A stretch of DNA of 55,524 nt from positions 1-55,524 of the forward strand of contig DFAM01000023.1 in assembly GCA_002365595.1 (NCBI GenBank), given 5' to 3'. Position 1 is the stretch's first letter, and each line of letters begins with the position of its first letter. A program made the position numbers and the translations under genes. The notes below the pieces were generated by a model. The model was not told the DNA's origin, made no database searches, and saw only the letters and a program-made list of their open reading frames with translations. The DNA is from Acinetobacter sp. UBA3106 (GTDB lineage: Bacteria > Pseudomonadota > Gammaproteobacteria > Pseudomonadales > Moraxellaceae). Of the stretch, positions 41,977-51,083 are shown piece after piece.

Positions 41977-43311
41977 ATGAAAATAATAAAGTGTCTAGTG
42001 GTGCTGTTCTGCGTATGTTCATTACCTGCATTTGCAAGTGAAACTGCGACAAATACAGCCAATATTCAAGAAATACGTTTATCACTCGACAGCGTCTGGG
42101 TGGTCATCGGCGGGATTTTGGTCTTCTTGATGCAGGCCGGTTTTGCAATGGTGGAAAGTGGTTCTGTACGCAGCAAGAATACCGTTAACGTGTTAATGAA
42201 AAATTATATGGATGCTTGTCTTGGAGGATTGGTCTTCTGGCTGGTGGGATTTGGACTCATGTTCGGCGTGAACTCTTCAGGCTGGATTGGCACCAGTCAT
42301 TTTGCACCCAATGAAATGGATGGCTGGCATTGGAACTTGCTGTTCTTTCAAATGATGTTTGCTGCTACAGCAACCACAATTGCCAGTGGTGCCATGGCAG
42401 AGCGCATTCATTTTGTCGCCTATATTGTAAGTGCTGCCGTGGTCAGTGGCCTGATTTATCCTGTTTTTGGCAGTTGGGCATGGGGCAGTATTTTTGATGG
42501 AGCAGGCTGGTTGAAAGCATTAGGATTTATCGACTTTGCCGGTTCGACCGTGGTGCATTCCATTGGGGGGTGGGTGGCTTTGGCCGGAATTATTGTTTTG
42601 GGTCCGCGCTTGGGGCGCTTTGGCCGTAATGGGCAAAGCCATTTTTTAGCCGGACATAACTTACCCTTGGTGGCCTTGGGTGGTTTTATCCTGTGGTTTG
42701 CCTGGTTCGGTTTTAATGCGGCATCGACTGTAAATGCCAGTGTCAGTATTGGCCGTATTGCCTTAAATACCCATCTGTCGGCCTGTGCCGGTGCAGTAGC
42801 TTATATGCTGTATGCCTTAATTCGTGGCAAGGCGATCCTTATGAAGACCACTATCAATGCGTCATTGGGTGGCTTGGTGGGGATTACGGCGGGTTGTGCC
42901 ACCATGTCGCCACTCTTTGCAGTTATTACCGGTGCCATAGCCGGGTTACTGGTGAGTACCTTACCTGCGTTAATAGAAAAATTAAAACTGGACGATGTGG
43001 TGGATGCAGTTACCGTACATGGTTTTTGCGGGGCGTGGGGAACAGTCGCTGCCGGCCTGTTTTTTGAAGCCGATATGTTCAACTCGCAAATTGTGTCTAT
43101 TCAGGTTTTAGGTGTACTGGCAGCATTTGCCTGGGGATTCGGAATCGCGTTGATTACCTTTAAAGTGCTGGAAAAAATGTTGGGTGGCTTACGTGTCAGC
43201 ACGCAACATGAACAACGTGGCCTGGATTATACCGAACATGCCGAGCTGTCTTATCCTGAATTTCAGCGTGATGTGACTTTTGAAACAGATGATATTACCA
43301 AACGCCACTAA
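41977..43311 (+). CDS. amt: Ammonium transporter (Amt family)
   Basis: About 444 residues. There is a signal peptide (MKIIKCLVVLFCVCSLPAFA), as in several Amt proteins, then 11 membrane helices. Family blocks include GFAMVESGSVRSKNTVNVLMKN, AERIHFVAYIVSAAVVSGLIYPVFGSWAWG (contains the first periplasmic/pore region), the twin-His half GSTVVHSIGGW and the second pore His in VTVHGFCGAWGTVA. The cytoplasmic tail is short and acidic. It conducts ammonium at low nitrogen. The upstream sigma-54 promoter points to RpoN/NtrC control. No glnK lies next to it, unlike many amtB loci. The start at 41977 was chosen by promoter and ribosome-site position. Confidence 0.92.
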   Translation: MKIIKCLVVLFCVCSLPAFASETATNTANIQEIRLSLDSVWVVIGGILVFLMQAGFAMVESGSVRSKNTVNVLMKNYMDACLGGLVFWLVGFGLMFGVNSSGWIGTSHFAPNEMDGWHWNLLFFQMMFAATATTIASGAMAERIHFVAYIVSAAVVSGLIYPVFGSWAWGSIFDGAGWLKALGFIDFAGSTVVHSIGGWVALAGIIVLGPRLGRFGRNGQSHFLAGHNLPLVALGGFILWFAWFGFNAASTVNASVSIGRIALNTHLSACAGAVAYMLYALIRGKAILMKTTINASLGGLVGITAGCATMSPLFAVITGAIAGLLVSTLPALIEKLKLDDVVDAVTVHGFCGAWGTVAAGLFFEADMFNSQIVSIQVLGVLAAFAWGFGIALITFKVLEKMLGGLRVSTQHEQRGLDYTEHAELSYPEFQRDVTFETDDITKRH

Positions 43312-43332
43312 ACCAAAAAGGGGAGTTTTGCT

Positions 43333-43941
43333 ATGCCAAATGAATTACTCAGTGTAATGCAAAAGAAACAGGCGATTGAGCGCGGTTTAAGTCATTATTT
43401 GCAAGGGACGGTATTGGAAGGAGTCTTGAGTTACTGGGAACAGGAGTATGGAGATAAACCCTCATTTGTGCTCAACCGTTTTATGAGTGACATTTGCAAT
43501 ACCGATGAATTACGCTTTCTGCGTAAGGAAATGCTGAAGCAGGTATTATGTGAAATGTCAGCAGTTGAAAAACAGGTGCTACTGGATAGCAAGCCGAAAG
43601 TACAAACCGAAGAGCCGGTTTCAGCCGATTGTACGGAGGCTTTTTTTGATTTGATCAATACGGTAGTCAAGACCGTGGCGGCAGCTGATCTGAATGATTT
43701 CAATGCTGAAGTTAAAAAGCATTTACAAGCCATGGGCATTGCGATTCAGGCATCTGCAAATCTGAATGAGGCTGCTTTTATAGAATCTTTAGCTTTAACC
43801 AGTTATGCTCAGGTGATTACCGCGCTGTATGAATGCTATTGTGAATTCTATGGACCCACCAAGGCCGATCAGGTCTATGCTCGGGTGAAAATGGACATTA
43901 AGAACAAATATCCATCTGTAGATTTACACTATTTATTATAG
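43333..43941 (+). CDS. Unrecognised protein downstream of the ammonium transporter
   Basis: 202 residues, predicted mostly helical, no signal peptide or membrane helix. The sequence is moderately rich in Glu/Lys/Leu and has several Cys residues (about 55, 72, 99). The C-terminus reads KYPSVDLHYLL. I do not recognise a family. It starts 21 bases after the transporter stop with a GGGGAG ribosome site (43321-43326) and no intervening terminator, so it probably belongs to the same sigma-54-dependent transcript. That suggests, but does not show, a role in the nitrogen response. A terminator follows at 44011. Confidence 0.7.
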   Translation: MPNELLSVMQKKQAIERGLSHYLQGTVLEGVLSYWEQEYGDKPSFVLNRFMSDICNTDELRFLRKEMLKQVLCEMSAVEKQVLLDSKPKVQTEEPVSADCTEAFFDLINTVVKTVAAADLNDFNAEVKKHLQAMGIAIQASANLNEAAFIESLALTSYAQVITALYECYCEFYGPTKADQVYARVKMDIKNKYPSVDLHYLL

Positions 43942-44010
43942 TTCGAACTACTCTGATCAGATAAATGCTCAGCTTAATTAGGCTAGAGTATTTGAAAAAA
44001 CAGCAGCACA

Positions 44011-44038
44011 AAAAAAGCGACCTGAAGGTCGCTTTTTT
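44011..44038. terminator. Bidirectional terminator
   Basis: The stem AAAAAAGCGACC/GGTCGCTTTTTT has a TGAA loop and T-runs on both strands. It lies between the amt-linked gene and rsfS. Confidence 0.92.
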
Positions 44039-44049
44039 ACTTTAATTTT

Positions 44050-44451
44050 TTAAGCTACAGATTCTGGTGTAGCGCGCCATAAGCTTTCCAGGTCGTAAAA
44101 TTTACGCGCTGTTGGAAGCATGACATGAACCACGACAAAACCGAGATCGATGAGGATCCATTCAGCATCACGTTCGCCTTCAACGCCAAGAGGGCGGAAA
44201 CCCGCTTTACGTGCTTCTTCAGCAACATTGTCTGCGAGGGCTTTAATGTGACGGGTTGATGTACCGCTTGCAATCACCATGGCATCTGCCACGTTGCTGA
44301 TCGAGCTGACATCAAGTTCTAAAATATCTTTTGCTTTTACATCTAAGAGGGCTTCATGTACAACTTTTAAGCAAGCTTGTACATCTTTAGCATGAGCATT
44401 CATTGCGTGTTCGAGAGAATTAGAAGCGCTGGGCGATGGTTCTAAATTCAT
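44050..44451 (-). CDS. rsfS: Ribosomal silencing factor
   Basis: About 133 residues of the RsfS/Iojap family. Diagnostic motifs are LLDVKAKDILELDVSSISNVADAMVIASGTSTRHIKALAD and GVEGERDAEWILIDLGFVVVHVMLPTARKFYDLESLW. It binds ribosomal protein L14 and blocks subunit joining in stationary phase or starvation. The start is uncertain: ATGs at 44481, 44451 and 44403 are in frame and none has a strong ribosome site. 44451 was chosen as a compromise. It is not next to nadD here. Confidence 0.92.
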   Translation of the reverse strand: MNLEPSPSASNSLEHAMNAHAKDVQACLKVVHEALLDVKAKDILELDVSSISNVADAMVIASGTSTRHIKALADNVAEEARKAGFRPLGVEGERDAEWILIDLGFVVVHVMLPTARKFYDLESLWRATPESVA

Positions 44452-44528
44452 AAAAGGTTTAATTTCCAGACAATATCTCATCGTGTAATATAGCGGTTTT
44501 GGTGCTGAATTTCAAATCAGTTCATAAT

Positions 44529-45323
44529 TTAACTTTGTGGATGTTTTACAAAATATTTATCTTTCCAGGCAAAAGAATGGCTGGAATGCGCCTGTGGCTT
44601 ATATTCCGCGGCAGTGAAGCCAGTATAAGGACTTTGGTTTAACCACTGAAAAATTTCTGCATAATGAATTTGTGCCGTATCCGGTTCATGCCGCCCTGGA
44701 CAGTCTGCAAACTGGATGTGTCCAATATCGTGGATATTTTCTTGAAGCGCTTGCAGCACATCTTCACCCATCATTGCCATGTGATAGCAGTCATATTGCA
44801 TTTTTAGCGCAGGGTGGCGTACGGCTTCCAGCATTTCTTGGGCCTGGGCAATGTTTTGCACCAGAAAGCGCGGCATATCGGTGCCATTAATCATTTCAAA
44901 CACCGGTTGAATATTATGTGCAGCAAACATTGAACACGCCAGTTTTAAATTTTTTGCCAGTGTATTCAAGCAAGGCAATAAATCGGCATCCAGCGGTTGC
45001 TTGCCAGCCAAAATATTGACACTCGGTACATTCAACGCTGTGGCATATTGAATCGACTGTTCCAGCGCACGATGAAATTCAATTTCTTGACCCGGTACGC
45101 CCGCCAAACCATTGCCGCCCTGCATTAAATCACCTGCGGGTACATTGATTAGGCACAGGCTCAGATCATGCAGGGTGAGCTGGGTCTGAATCTGTTCGAT
45201 GCTGAGCTCATAAGGAAACTGAATTTCAACATGCTGAAATCCATGCGCATACGCCAGAGCAAAACGCTCAATTAAAGGCACTTCAGTAAAAATCATGGAT
45301 AAATTTACCGCCAGCTTAATCAT
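44529..45323 (-). CDS. hyi: Hydroxypyruvate isomerase-family TIM-barrel protein
   Basis: 264 residues of the xylose isomerase-like TIM-barrel superfamily. The N-terminal LAVNLSMIFTEVPLIERFALA, GDLMQGGNGLAGVPGQEIEFH and FEMINGTDMPRFLV (metal-binding Glu) are motifs of Hyi/OtnI proteins. QYDCYHMAMMGED and HIQFADCPGRHEPDTAQIHY follow. It interconverts hydroxypyruvate and tartronate semialdehyde, or acts on a related 2-oxo sugar acid. It is next to the tartronate-semialdehyde reductase-like gene, its usual partner in the glyoxylate carboligase pathway, though no carboligase gene is seen. Confidence 0.85.
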   Translation of the reverse strand: MIKLAVNLSMIFTEVPLIERFALAYAHGFQHVEIQFPYELSIEQIQTQLTLHDLSLCLINVPAGDLMQGGNGLAGVPGQEIEFHRALEQSIQYATALNVPSVNILAGKQPLDADLLPCLNTLAKNLKLACSMFAAHNIQPVFEMINGTDMPRFLVQNIAQAQEMLEAVRHPALKMQYDCYHMAMMGEDVLQALQENIHDIGHIQFADCPGRHEPDTAQIHYAEIFQWLNQSPYTGFTAAEYKPQAHSSHSFAWKDKYFVKHPQS

Positions 45324-45359
45324 GCTTTTACTCCTTGCCTGCTAAAGAAAATGCTCTGC

Positions 45360-46226
45360 TCAAGATTCAACAAGTTGAATCACGGTCGCCAGATCAGCCT
45401 CAGCATAGCCTTTATTTTGATGGGTTTTCAATTGCGAAAGTGCCTGTTTTGCGACAGGAATATTCAAATTGAACTGCTCGGCCAGCTGCACGGCATTATT
45501 CAGGTCTTTGGACAGGGTTTGCACCTTCCATTGCACTGGCTCAAAAGTATGGGTTGCCATACGCGGGGTTAAAATCTGAAACGGTTTCGAGTCGGCAAAA
45601 CCACCGGCAAGCGCAGGAGCCAGCAGGGTGGTATCGACACCGGCTTTTCCAGCCAAAGCGACTGCTTCGGCAATTAAGGTGCTATTGGCTGCAACAATCA
45701 GCTGATTGCAAATTTTGGTTGCTTGTCCGGTACCCGTTTCACCCATACGCGTCACACGTTGTGATAAGACATTATAAATCAGTGTTAAATCCTGAATGGT
45801 TTGCATGTCGCCACCGGCAAAAATCACCAAGGTTCCGTGTTCCGCACCTGCCGTACCCCCCGAAACAGGCGAGTCAATCCACTGGACTTTCCGGGTGTGA
45901 GCTTGCTGTGCCAAGGCTTTGGTTTTATCCACAGACAGACTGGAGAAATCCACAAGCACTTGTCCAGCTTGCACATGGTTCTGGATTTGGTCAAAAACAT
46001 TTTGTACGGCAGTATCATCTGCCAGACAGGTTAAAATAACAGGATAGTTTGCAATCTCTTGCAGGTTTAAAGCGCTAGCACCCATATCAATCAGCACATC
46101 GCAGGCGGAGGCTGTACGGTTCCAGACAGCGACTTCAAAGCCAGCCTGAATCAGTCGGGTGGCCATACGGCTACCCATCAGTCCCATGCCGAGGAATGCA
46201 ATTTTTGTATTACGATCAAAACTCAT
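45360..46226 (-). CDS. glxR: NAD(P)-dependent 2-hydroxy-3-oxopropionate reductase-like enzyme
   Basis: A 288-residue beta-hydroxyacid dehydrogenase. The Rossmann motif is IAFLGMGLMGSRMATRLIQ. The substrate-binding block DSPVSGGTAGAEHGTLVIFAGG and the catalytic Lys in GQATKICNQLIVAANSTLIAEA follow. The C-terminal domain is helical. Members include tartronate semialdehyde reductase and 3-hydroxyisobutyrate dehydrogenase; the adjacent hyi gene favours the former. Symbol by context. It lies 36 bases before hyi, so they are probably one operon. Confidence 0.8.
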   Translation of the reverse strand: MSFDRNTKIAFLGMGLMGSRMATRLIQAGFEVAVWNRTASACDVLIDMGASALNLQEIANYPVILTCLADDTAVQNVFDQIQNHVQAGQVLVDFSSLSVDKTKALAQQAHTRKVQWIDSPVSGGTAGAEHGTLVIFAGGDMQTIQDLTLIYNVLSQRVTRMGETGTGQATKICNQLIVAANSTLIAEAVALAGKAGVDTTLLAPALAGGFADSKPFQILTPRMATHTFEPVQWKVQTLSKDLNNAVQLAEQFNLNIPVAKQALSQLKTHQNKGYAEADLATVIQLVES

Positions 46227-46262
46227 ATGTTTTTCTCTGAACGATCCTGTTATGGCTCTATT

Positions 46263-47051
46263 TTACTTATATTGACGCGGTAAAAACTGAACTTCCGGGT
46301 TTTTGTCTTTTTTACGCGCCAATTTACTGTTTTTGCCTAACAGTAATTTCAGTTGCCAGATTTTCTCTAGGCGTAACGATTTGCTCGGTGCATGTTCCAT
46401 GGCATCAAGAACCTGTTTAGCCGCCGCCAACGCATCTGGAGAACGTTGCAACATCTCTTCTGCAATCGCTTGGGCTTTGCTGATCGGTGATGCATCTAGA
46501 TGCGTTACTAAACCAATTTCTTTGGCATAGTTGGCATCAAAAATACGCCCTGTCAGGGTGAGTTCTTTGGCCAGGTCAACATTAATAATGCCTTTAATGG
46601 AACGGGTGAGTCCCATGTCCGGAACCAGCCCCCAACGGCTTTCCATAATCGACATTTTGGTGTCTGGGTGGGCAATACGGATATCCGCAGCCAGAGCCAG
46701 TTGCATCCCTGCACCCAGGCAATAGCCTTCAATTGCCGCAATCACCGGAACAGGCAGTTCCTGCCAGATTAAAAAGGCTTTTTGAAACAGGCTTTGTCCC
46801 GGTTTAAGCAATTCCCAAGCGGCATAAGCGGTATTTTTCGGTGCGTTTAAATCGGCCAGATCAATTCCCGCACTAAACACATGCGCTTCGCCAGTTAAAA
46901 TGACACAGCGGATGGAACGGTCTTTTTTAATTTGTTTGGCTGCATTGACCAGTTCGCGCAATAAAGCAAAGCTCATGGCGTTACGTTTTTCTGGGCGGTT
47001 TAAAGAAACGGTTGCGATGCCATTGTTTTTTTCTATGCGAAGTAATGCCAT
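46263..47051 (-). CDS. Crotonase/enoyl-CoA hydratase-family protein
   Basis: A 262-residue crotonase fold. The N-terminal SLNRPEKRNAMSFALLRELV, the first oxyanion-hole segment AHVFSAGIDLADL and the second EGYCLGAGMQLALAADIRIA are intact. The segment MESRWGLVPDMG holds the acidic residue usual in hydratases. The C-terminus (about 215-262) is Lys/Arg-rich. Which acyl-CoA it acts on is not clear; a 3-hydroxyacyl hydratase or a decarboxylase/isomerase of the family are options. It is on the same strand as glxR and hyi, with a 36-base gap to glxR. Confidence 0.83.
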   Translation of the reverse strand: MALLRIEKNNGIATVSLNRPEKRNAMSFALLRELVNAAKQIKKDRSIRCVILTGEAHVFSAGIDLADLNAPKNTAYAAWELLKPGQSLFQKAFLIWQELPVPVIAAIEGYCLGAGMQLALAADIRIAHPDTKMSIMESRWGLVPDMGLTRSIKGIINVDLAKELTLTGRIFDANYAKEIGLVTHLDASPISKAQAIAEEMLQRSPDALAAAKQVLDAMEHAPSKSLRLEKIWQLKLLLGKNSKLARKKDKNPEVQFLPRQYK

Positions 47052-47179
47052 GAGGTAGACCTGTATTTTTCTATTGTTTTGAGCATAACATGGGTATTTC
47101 TCTGATACATGCCACGATACATGACAGCAGAGTCACATCTAAACATAGACGTGACTTCGAAAACTCGGCTAGACCATGA

Positions 47180-49990
47180 TCAGATACTTTGTTTGTTTAA
47201 AATTTGCTGTGAAGCCTGTTCCACCTGCTGAATGACCGACTGCAATTCATCAAAGCGTTGCAGGGTTTCCTGAATAAAGGCTTCATCCGCTTTACGACGT
47301 TCTTTACGTAAAGAAGAAATAAACTGTTCAAATCCACCCGCGACCTCCTGTAGATGAGGAACACCCACATAACGAGTTGCGCCATATAAGCGATGCAGCA
47401 CATGTTCCAGTTGTGGGAAATCTTCCATCTCAATCAATTGCTGCATTTCATCCAGCTCTGTCGGGAAGCTGTCCGTGAGCATTTTCAGTAGATCGAGAGC
47501 CAGATCTTCTTTATTGGCTGCCAGTTGCAGGCTTTGTTGCCAGTCCAGAATATTTGGATCGAGGGCTTCAATCATAATGGATTGCTCTACACTTTTGGCT
47601 TTCTTAAAGCTTTCCGAGGTCCAGTGGGTCAGAATCTGGATAATCTGTTCCATCTGAATCGGTTTGGTGACGTAATCATCCATGCCGACCTGCAACAGTT
47701 TTTGCTTTTCATCGGCCAGCGCATGTGCGGTCAAGGCAATAATTGGCAAGCGCTTATGGTTTTCTAAAGTGGATTCTAGCGAGCGAATGGCGCGGGTGGT
47801 ATCAATACCGGACATTACCGGCATTTGAATATCCATAAATACCACATCAAATGCCGGCAATTCCTGTTCGATGCGCTGCTGAATAATTTCAATCGCTTCC
47901 TGACCACTTAAAGCCTTGGTGGTGGTGACATTCAGTTCAGCAAGTAGTGCTTCCAGAACAATCAGATTCGGCAGGTGGTCATCCACCGCCAGCACATGCA
48001 GACCTTGTCCATTAAACTCTTCATGCACATCCTGCTCGAAAACAGGCTGATTGCTGAGTAGCTGGATCAAGGCGCTACGGCTTAAGGGTTGATACAGAGG
48101 ACGTGCACGGTACTCGTTCAGCATGTTTGGATCAAGCGCCATCTGATAGCCATACACTGCAATATTGCCGTGGTAGCGGTTCCGGATTTCTTTCAGTAGC
48201 GCTTCACCATCGCCACTATGATCGACAATCAGCCAGGTATTTTCATCACTTTTCGGGATTTTATTCAGCTGACTGAACAGGTCCAGAATCGAGCTGGTCT
48301 CGACATGATGCACACCATAATTTTCCAGATAATGGCGCAGAATGTTGGCTGTCGCAGGATGGGCTAGGTAAGAAACCACCTGCATCTGTTCAAAGTGCGG
48401 ATGCACAATTTCAATGTCTTCATCGACCACAAACATGGCGGTAAACCAGAAGGTGGAGCCTTTTTCGGTCGGAGCGCGTTCCTGATTGTCTTCAAAGCCG
48501 ATTTGCCCTTGCATCAAATGCACCAGCTGTTTGGAAATGGCCAAACCTAAGCCTGTACCGCCAAACTGACGCGTCACCGAAGCATCGCCTTGCGAGAAGG
48601 ATTCAAACAGTTTTTTCCGGTCTGTACCACTCAGGCCAATACCACTGTCCTGCACGCTAAAGTGCAACAGGCATTGTCCGATATCATCATGTTCCATCCG
48701 GGCGCGGACAATAATTTCACCATCGGGGGTGAATTTGATGGCATTTGAAATCAGGTTGGTCAGAATTTGCTTGAAGCGCAGTGCATCGCCAACGACTTGG
48801 GTTGGCACATTATCGGCATAATAAAATGCCATATCGATATGTTTCTGTGCGGCCAAAGGCGAGAGCATGTCCATGACATCGAAAATGGCTTCTTCCAGAT
48901 CAAAGGGTGCGGTTTCCAGTTCCAGTTTGCCGGCATCAATCTTGGAAAAATCCAGTACATCGTTAATCAAAGCCAGCAAATGCGCAGATGATTTACGAAT
49001 GGTTTGTAAATACAAGCTTTGCTCGTTGCTCAAATTACCTTGGCGCAGCAATAAATGAATAAAGCCATCAATACTGTTCAGCGGAGTCCGCAATTCATGA
49101 CTGATATTGGCCAAGAACACCGACTTGGACTGGTTGGCTGAAATGGCCTGGTCACGGGCTTGGCGATAGGTAATGTTTTGAACTTCCAGAGTATCTAGAG
49201 TACGGCGTAAATCATCTTCAGTCTGTTCGGTATGTTCTTTTAGTTCTAAAAAGCTGAAGTGCAGGCGTTTCACCACATTGGCAATATCGCGCTGTAGCAG
49301 TCGTAATTCACCGGTACTATTAATCACCATGTGCTGATCTAGGGTGTCAGCATTCAGGCGTTGTAACTGCATCCGGATTTCATACATTGGTGCAATCCAG
49401 CGCCGTGAATAGAAATTCAGGCACAGTAACAGTAGTAATAAGGTCAACAGACCGGTTGCAATCAGTACAATCATGACCCGGTAATGAGCAATTTCTAAAG
49501 GCTGGTTATCCAGTTCAATCACCAGCCATGCAGGTATAGATGAATGCTCGTTAATCTTCAGGGCATAAACATTATTTTTATTAAACAGAATAGGCCCGAC
49601 AAAAGATGTTTTAGCATTAATTACAGGCCATGGATCTTGATCCTGAAAGCCGATACTTAGGCGGTTGCGGCCTTTTAGGTCGATAATGGCAGCTCGAATT
49701 AAATGCTTTTCATTCAGCATGACCTGTAAGGTGTTACGGGCCTGATCATACTGCCAGGGATAACGATTTAAAAGATCAACCGCAGCTTCGGCGGTAAGCT
49801 GATAACGGGCTGCAATGGCAATGGCCATTTGACGCTGCTGTGCACGTGAGGCATTCGAAGTTTCGGATAAAACCAGTAATGCTCCCACACATGCCAAAAC
49901 CATAATGGGGACAAAAATCATGGCGATGAGTTGTCCATAAGCATGATTTAAATGTAAACGCTTAAATAACTTTTTATTGATATTTGACAT
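47180..49990 (-). CDS. gacS: Hybrid sensor histidine kinase GacS/BarA
   Basis: About 936 residues. Two membrane helices (about 20-42 and 173-193) flank a periplasmic sensor region. Next come a HAMP-type linker, a HisKA domain with the phospho-accepting His in FLANISHELRTPLN (about 298), the ATPase domain with NLISNAIKFTPDGE and GTGLGLAISKQLV, a receiver domain with VVFMDIQMPVMSG, and a C-terminal Hpt domain with HRLYGATRYVG. This tripartite layout is that of GacS/BarA, which phosphorylates GacA (not in the window) and controls Rsm small RNAs, motility, metabolism and virulence. It is divergent to cysM, as in other Acinetobacter. The start at 49990 was chosen over 50017. Confidence 0.93.
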   Translation of the reverse strand: MSNINKKLFKRLHLNHAYGQLIAMIFVPIMVLACVGALLVLSETSNASRAQQRQMAIAIAARYQLTAEAAVDLLNRYPWQYDQARNTLQVMLNEKHLIRAAIIDLKGRNRLSIGFQDQDPWPVINAKTSFVGPILFNKNNVYALKINEHSSIPAWLVIELDNQPLEIAHYRVMIVLIATGLLTLLLLLLCLNFYSRRWIAPMYEIRMQLQRLNADTLDQHMVINSTGELRLLQRDIANVVKRLHFSFLELKEHTEQTEDDLRRTLDTLEVQNITYRQARDQAISANQSKSVFLANISHELRTPLNSIDGFIHLLLRQGNLSNEQSLYLQTIRKSSAHLLALINDVLDFSKIDAGKLELETAPFDLEEAIFDVMDMLSPLAAQKHIDMAFYYADNVPTQVVGDALRFKQILTNLISNAIKFTPDGEIIVRARMEHDDIGQCLLHFSVQDSGIGLSGTDRKKLFESFSQGDASVTRQFGGTGLGLAISKQLVHLMQGQIGFEDNQERAPTEKGSTFWFTAMFVVDEDIEIVHPHFEQMQVVSYLAHPATANILRHYLENYGVHHVETSSILDLFSQLNKIPKSDENTWLIVDHSGDGEALLKEIRNRYHGNIAVYGYQMALDPNMLNEYRARPLYQPLSRSALIQLLSNQPVFEQDVHEEFNGQGLHVLAVDDHLPNLIVLEALLAELNVTTTKALSGQEAIEIIQQRIEQELPAFDVVFMDIQMPVMSGIDTTRAIRSLESTLENHKRLPIIALTAHALADEKQKLLQVGMDDYVTKPIQMEQIIQILTHWTSESFKKAKSVEQSIMIEALDPNILDWQQSLQLAANKEDLALDLLKMLTDSFPTELDEMQQLIEMEDFPQLEHVLHRLYGATRYVGVPHLQEVAGGFEQFISSLRKERRKADEAFIQETLQRFDELQSVIQQVEQASQQILNKQSI

Positions 49991-50120
49991 GGTTAAAGCA
50001 GTTAATTCCCTATGCACCGCAGTTTAGCACGCTTTATAAAAAATCGGCTGTGCTTTAATCACTTTCAATAAAAAGCCTGCTAAATGGGTGCAGGAGGAAG
50101 CATTTTTTCATACAATAGGG

Positions 50121-50138
50121 GCACCTCGATATAGGTGC
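50121..50138 (+). promoter_or_regulatory. Hairpin overlapping the cysM ribosome-binding region
   Basis: GCACCT (50121-50126) pairs with AGGTGC (50133-50138), with a 6-base loop. The right arm contains the only SD-like bases (AGG), eight bases before the cysM ATG at 50144. Confidence 0.5.
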
Positions 50139-50143
50139 AAATA

Positions 50144-51064
50144 ATGAGTAATACCACCCCTGATTTTCAAGCAGACGAATTTTTGTTAGACCACTATGTA
50201 GGTAAAACGCCTCTGGTGCGTTTACAGCGTCTGGCAAGTCACACTCAAGCAACAGTATTGGCTAAACTTGAAGGAAACAATCCTGCAGGTTCGGTAAAAG
50301 ACCGCCCAGCGTACAACATGATTATGCAAGCTGAAAAACGCGGGCAAATCAAGCCAGGCGATACATTGATTGAAGCGACCAGCGGAAATACAGGAATTGC
50401 CTTAGCCATGGTCGCTGCTATGCGTGGCTATAAAATGAAACTCATTATGCCTGCAGGTTCAAGTCAGGAACGTAAAGATGCCATGCGCGCTTACGGAGCT
50501 GAACTAATCGAGTCGGAAAATATGGAACAGGCGCGTGATATAGCGCTGCAAATGGAAAAAGAAGGGAAAGGACTGGTCTTGAACCAGTTTGGCAACCCGG
50601 ACAATGTTGAAGCCCACTATCTGACCACTGGTCCAGAAATCTGGCAGCAAACCGGCGGTAAGATTACCCATTTCGTCAGTTCCATGGGAACCACTGGCAC
50701 GATTATGGGGATTTCCAAATACTTAAAAGAGCAGAATCCGGATATTCAGATTGTTGGTTTACAACCTTCTGAAGGTTCAAATATTGCCGGTATCCGTCGC
50801 TGGCCGCAAGAATATCTGCCAACCATTTTCGATCCGAAACGCGTTGACCGGATTATGGATATTCCGCAAATTGAAGCGGAAAAAACTGCACGTCAATTGG
50901 CACGCAAAGAAGGCATCAGTGCGGGGACTTCATCGGGTGGTGCTGTTTGGGCATCGATCAAACTCGCTGAAGAAAATCCGGGTGCGGTGATTGTCTGCAT
51001 CATCTGTGACCGTGGTGACCGTTATCTGTCTACCGGTTTATTCTCTGTAGTAGACCCTGAATAA
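50144..51064 (+). CDS. cysM: Cysteine synthase B
   Basis: A 306-residue PLP-dependent O-acetylserine sulfhydrylase. YVGKTPLVRLQRL starts the fold. The PLP lysine is in NNPAGSVKDRPAYNMI, and SGNTGIALAMVAAM, the phosphate-binding SMGTTGTIMG and the C-terminal GTSSGGAVWASI match CysM. It makes cysteine from O-acetylserine with sulfide or thiosulfate. The start was placed at 50144; a GTG at 50135 in frame is unlikely because it lies within the hairpin without a separate ribosome site. The four-gene unit cysM-exonuclease-rlmD-relA is tightly packed. Confidence 0.95.
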   Translation: MSNTTPDFQADEFLLDHYVGKTPLVRLQRLASHTQATVLAKLEGNNPAGSVKDRPAYNMIMQAEKRGQIKPGDTLIEATSGNTGIALAMVAAMRGYKMKLIMPAGSSQERKDAMRAYGAELIESENMEQARDIALQMEKEGKGLVLNQFGNPDNVEAHYLTTGPEIWQQTGGKITHFVSSMGTTGTIMGISKYLKEQNPDIQIVGLQPSEGSNIAGIRRWPQEYLPTIFDPKRVDRIMDIPQIEAEKTARQLARKEGISAGTSSGGAVWASIKLAEENPGAVIVCIICDRGDRYLSTGLFSVVDPE

Positions 51065-51083
51065 TTAAAAACTGTGAGATGAA

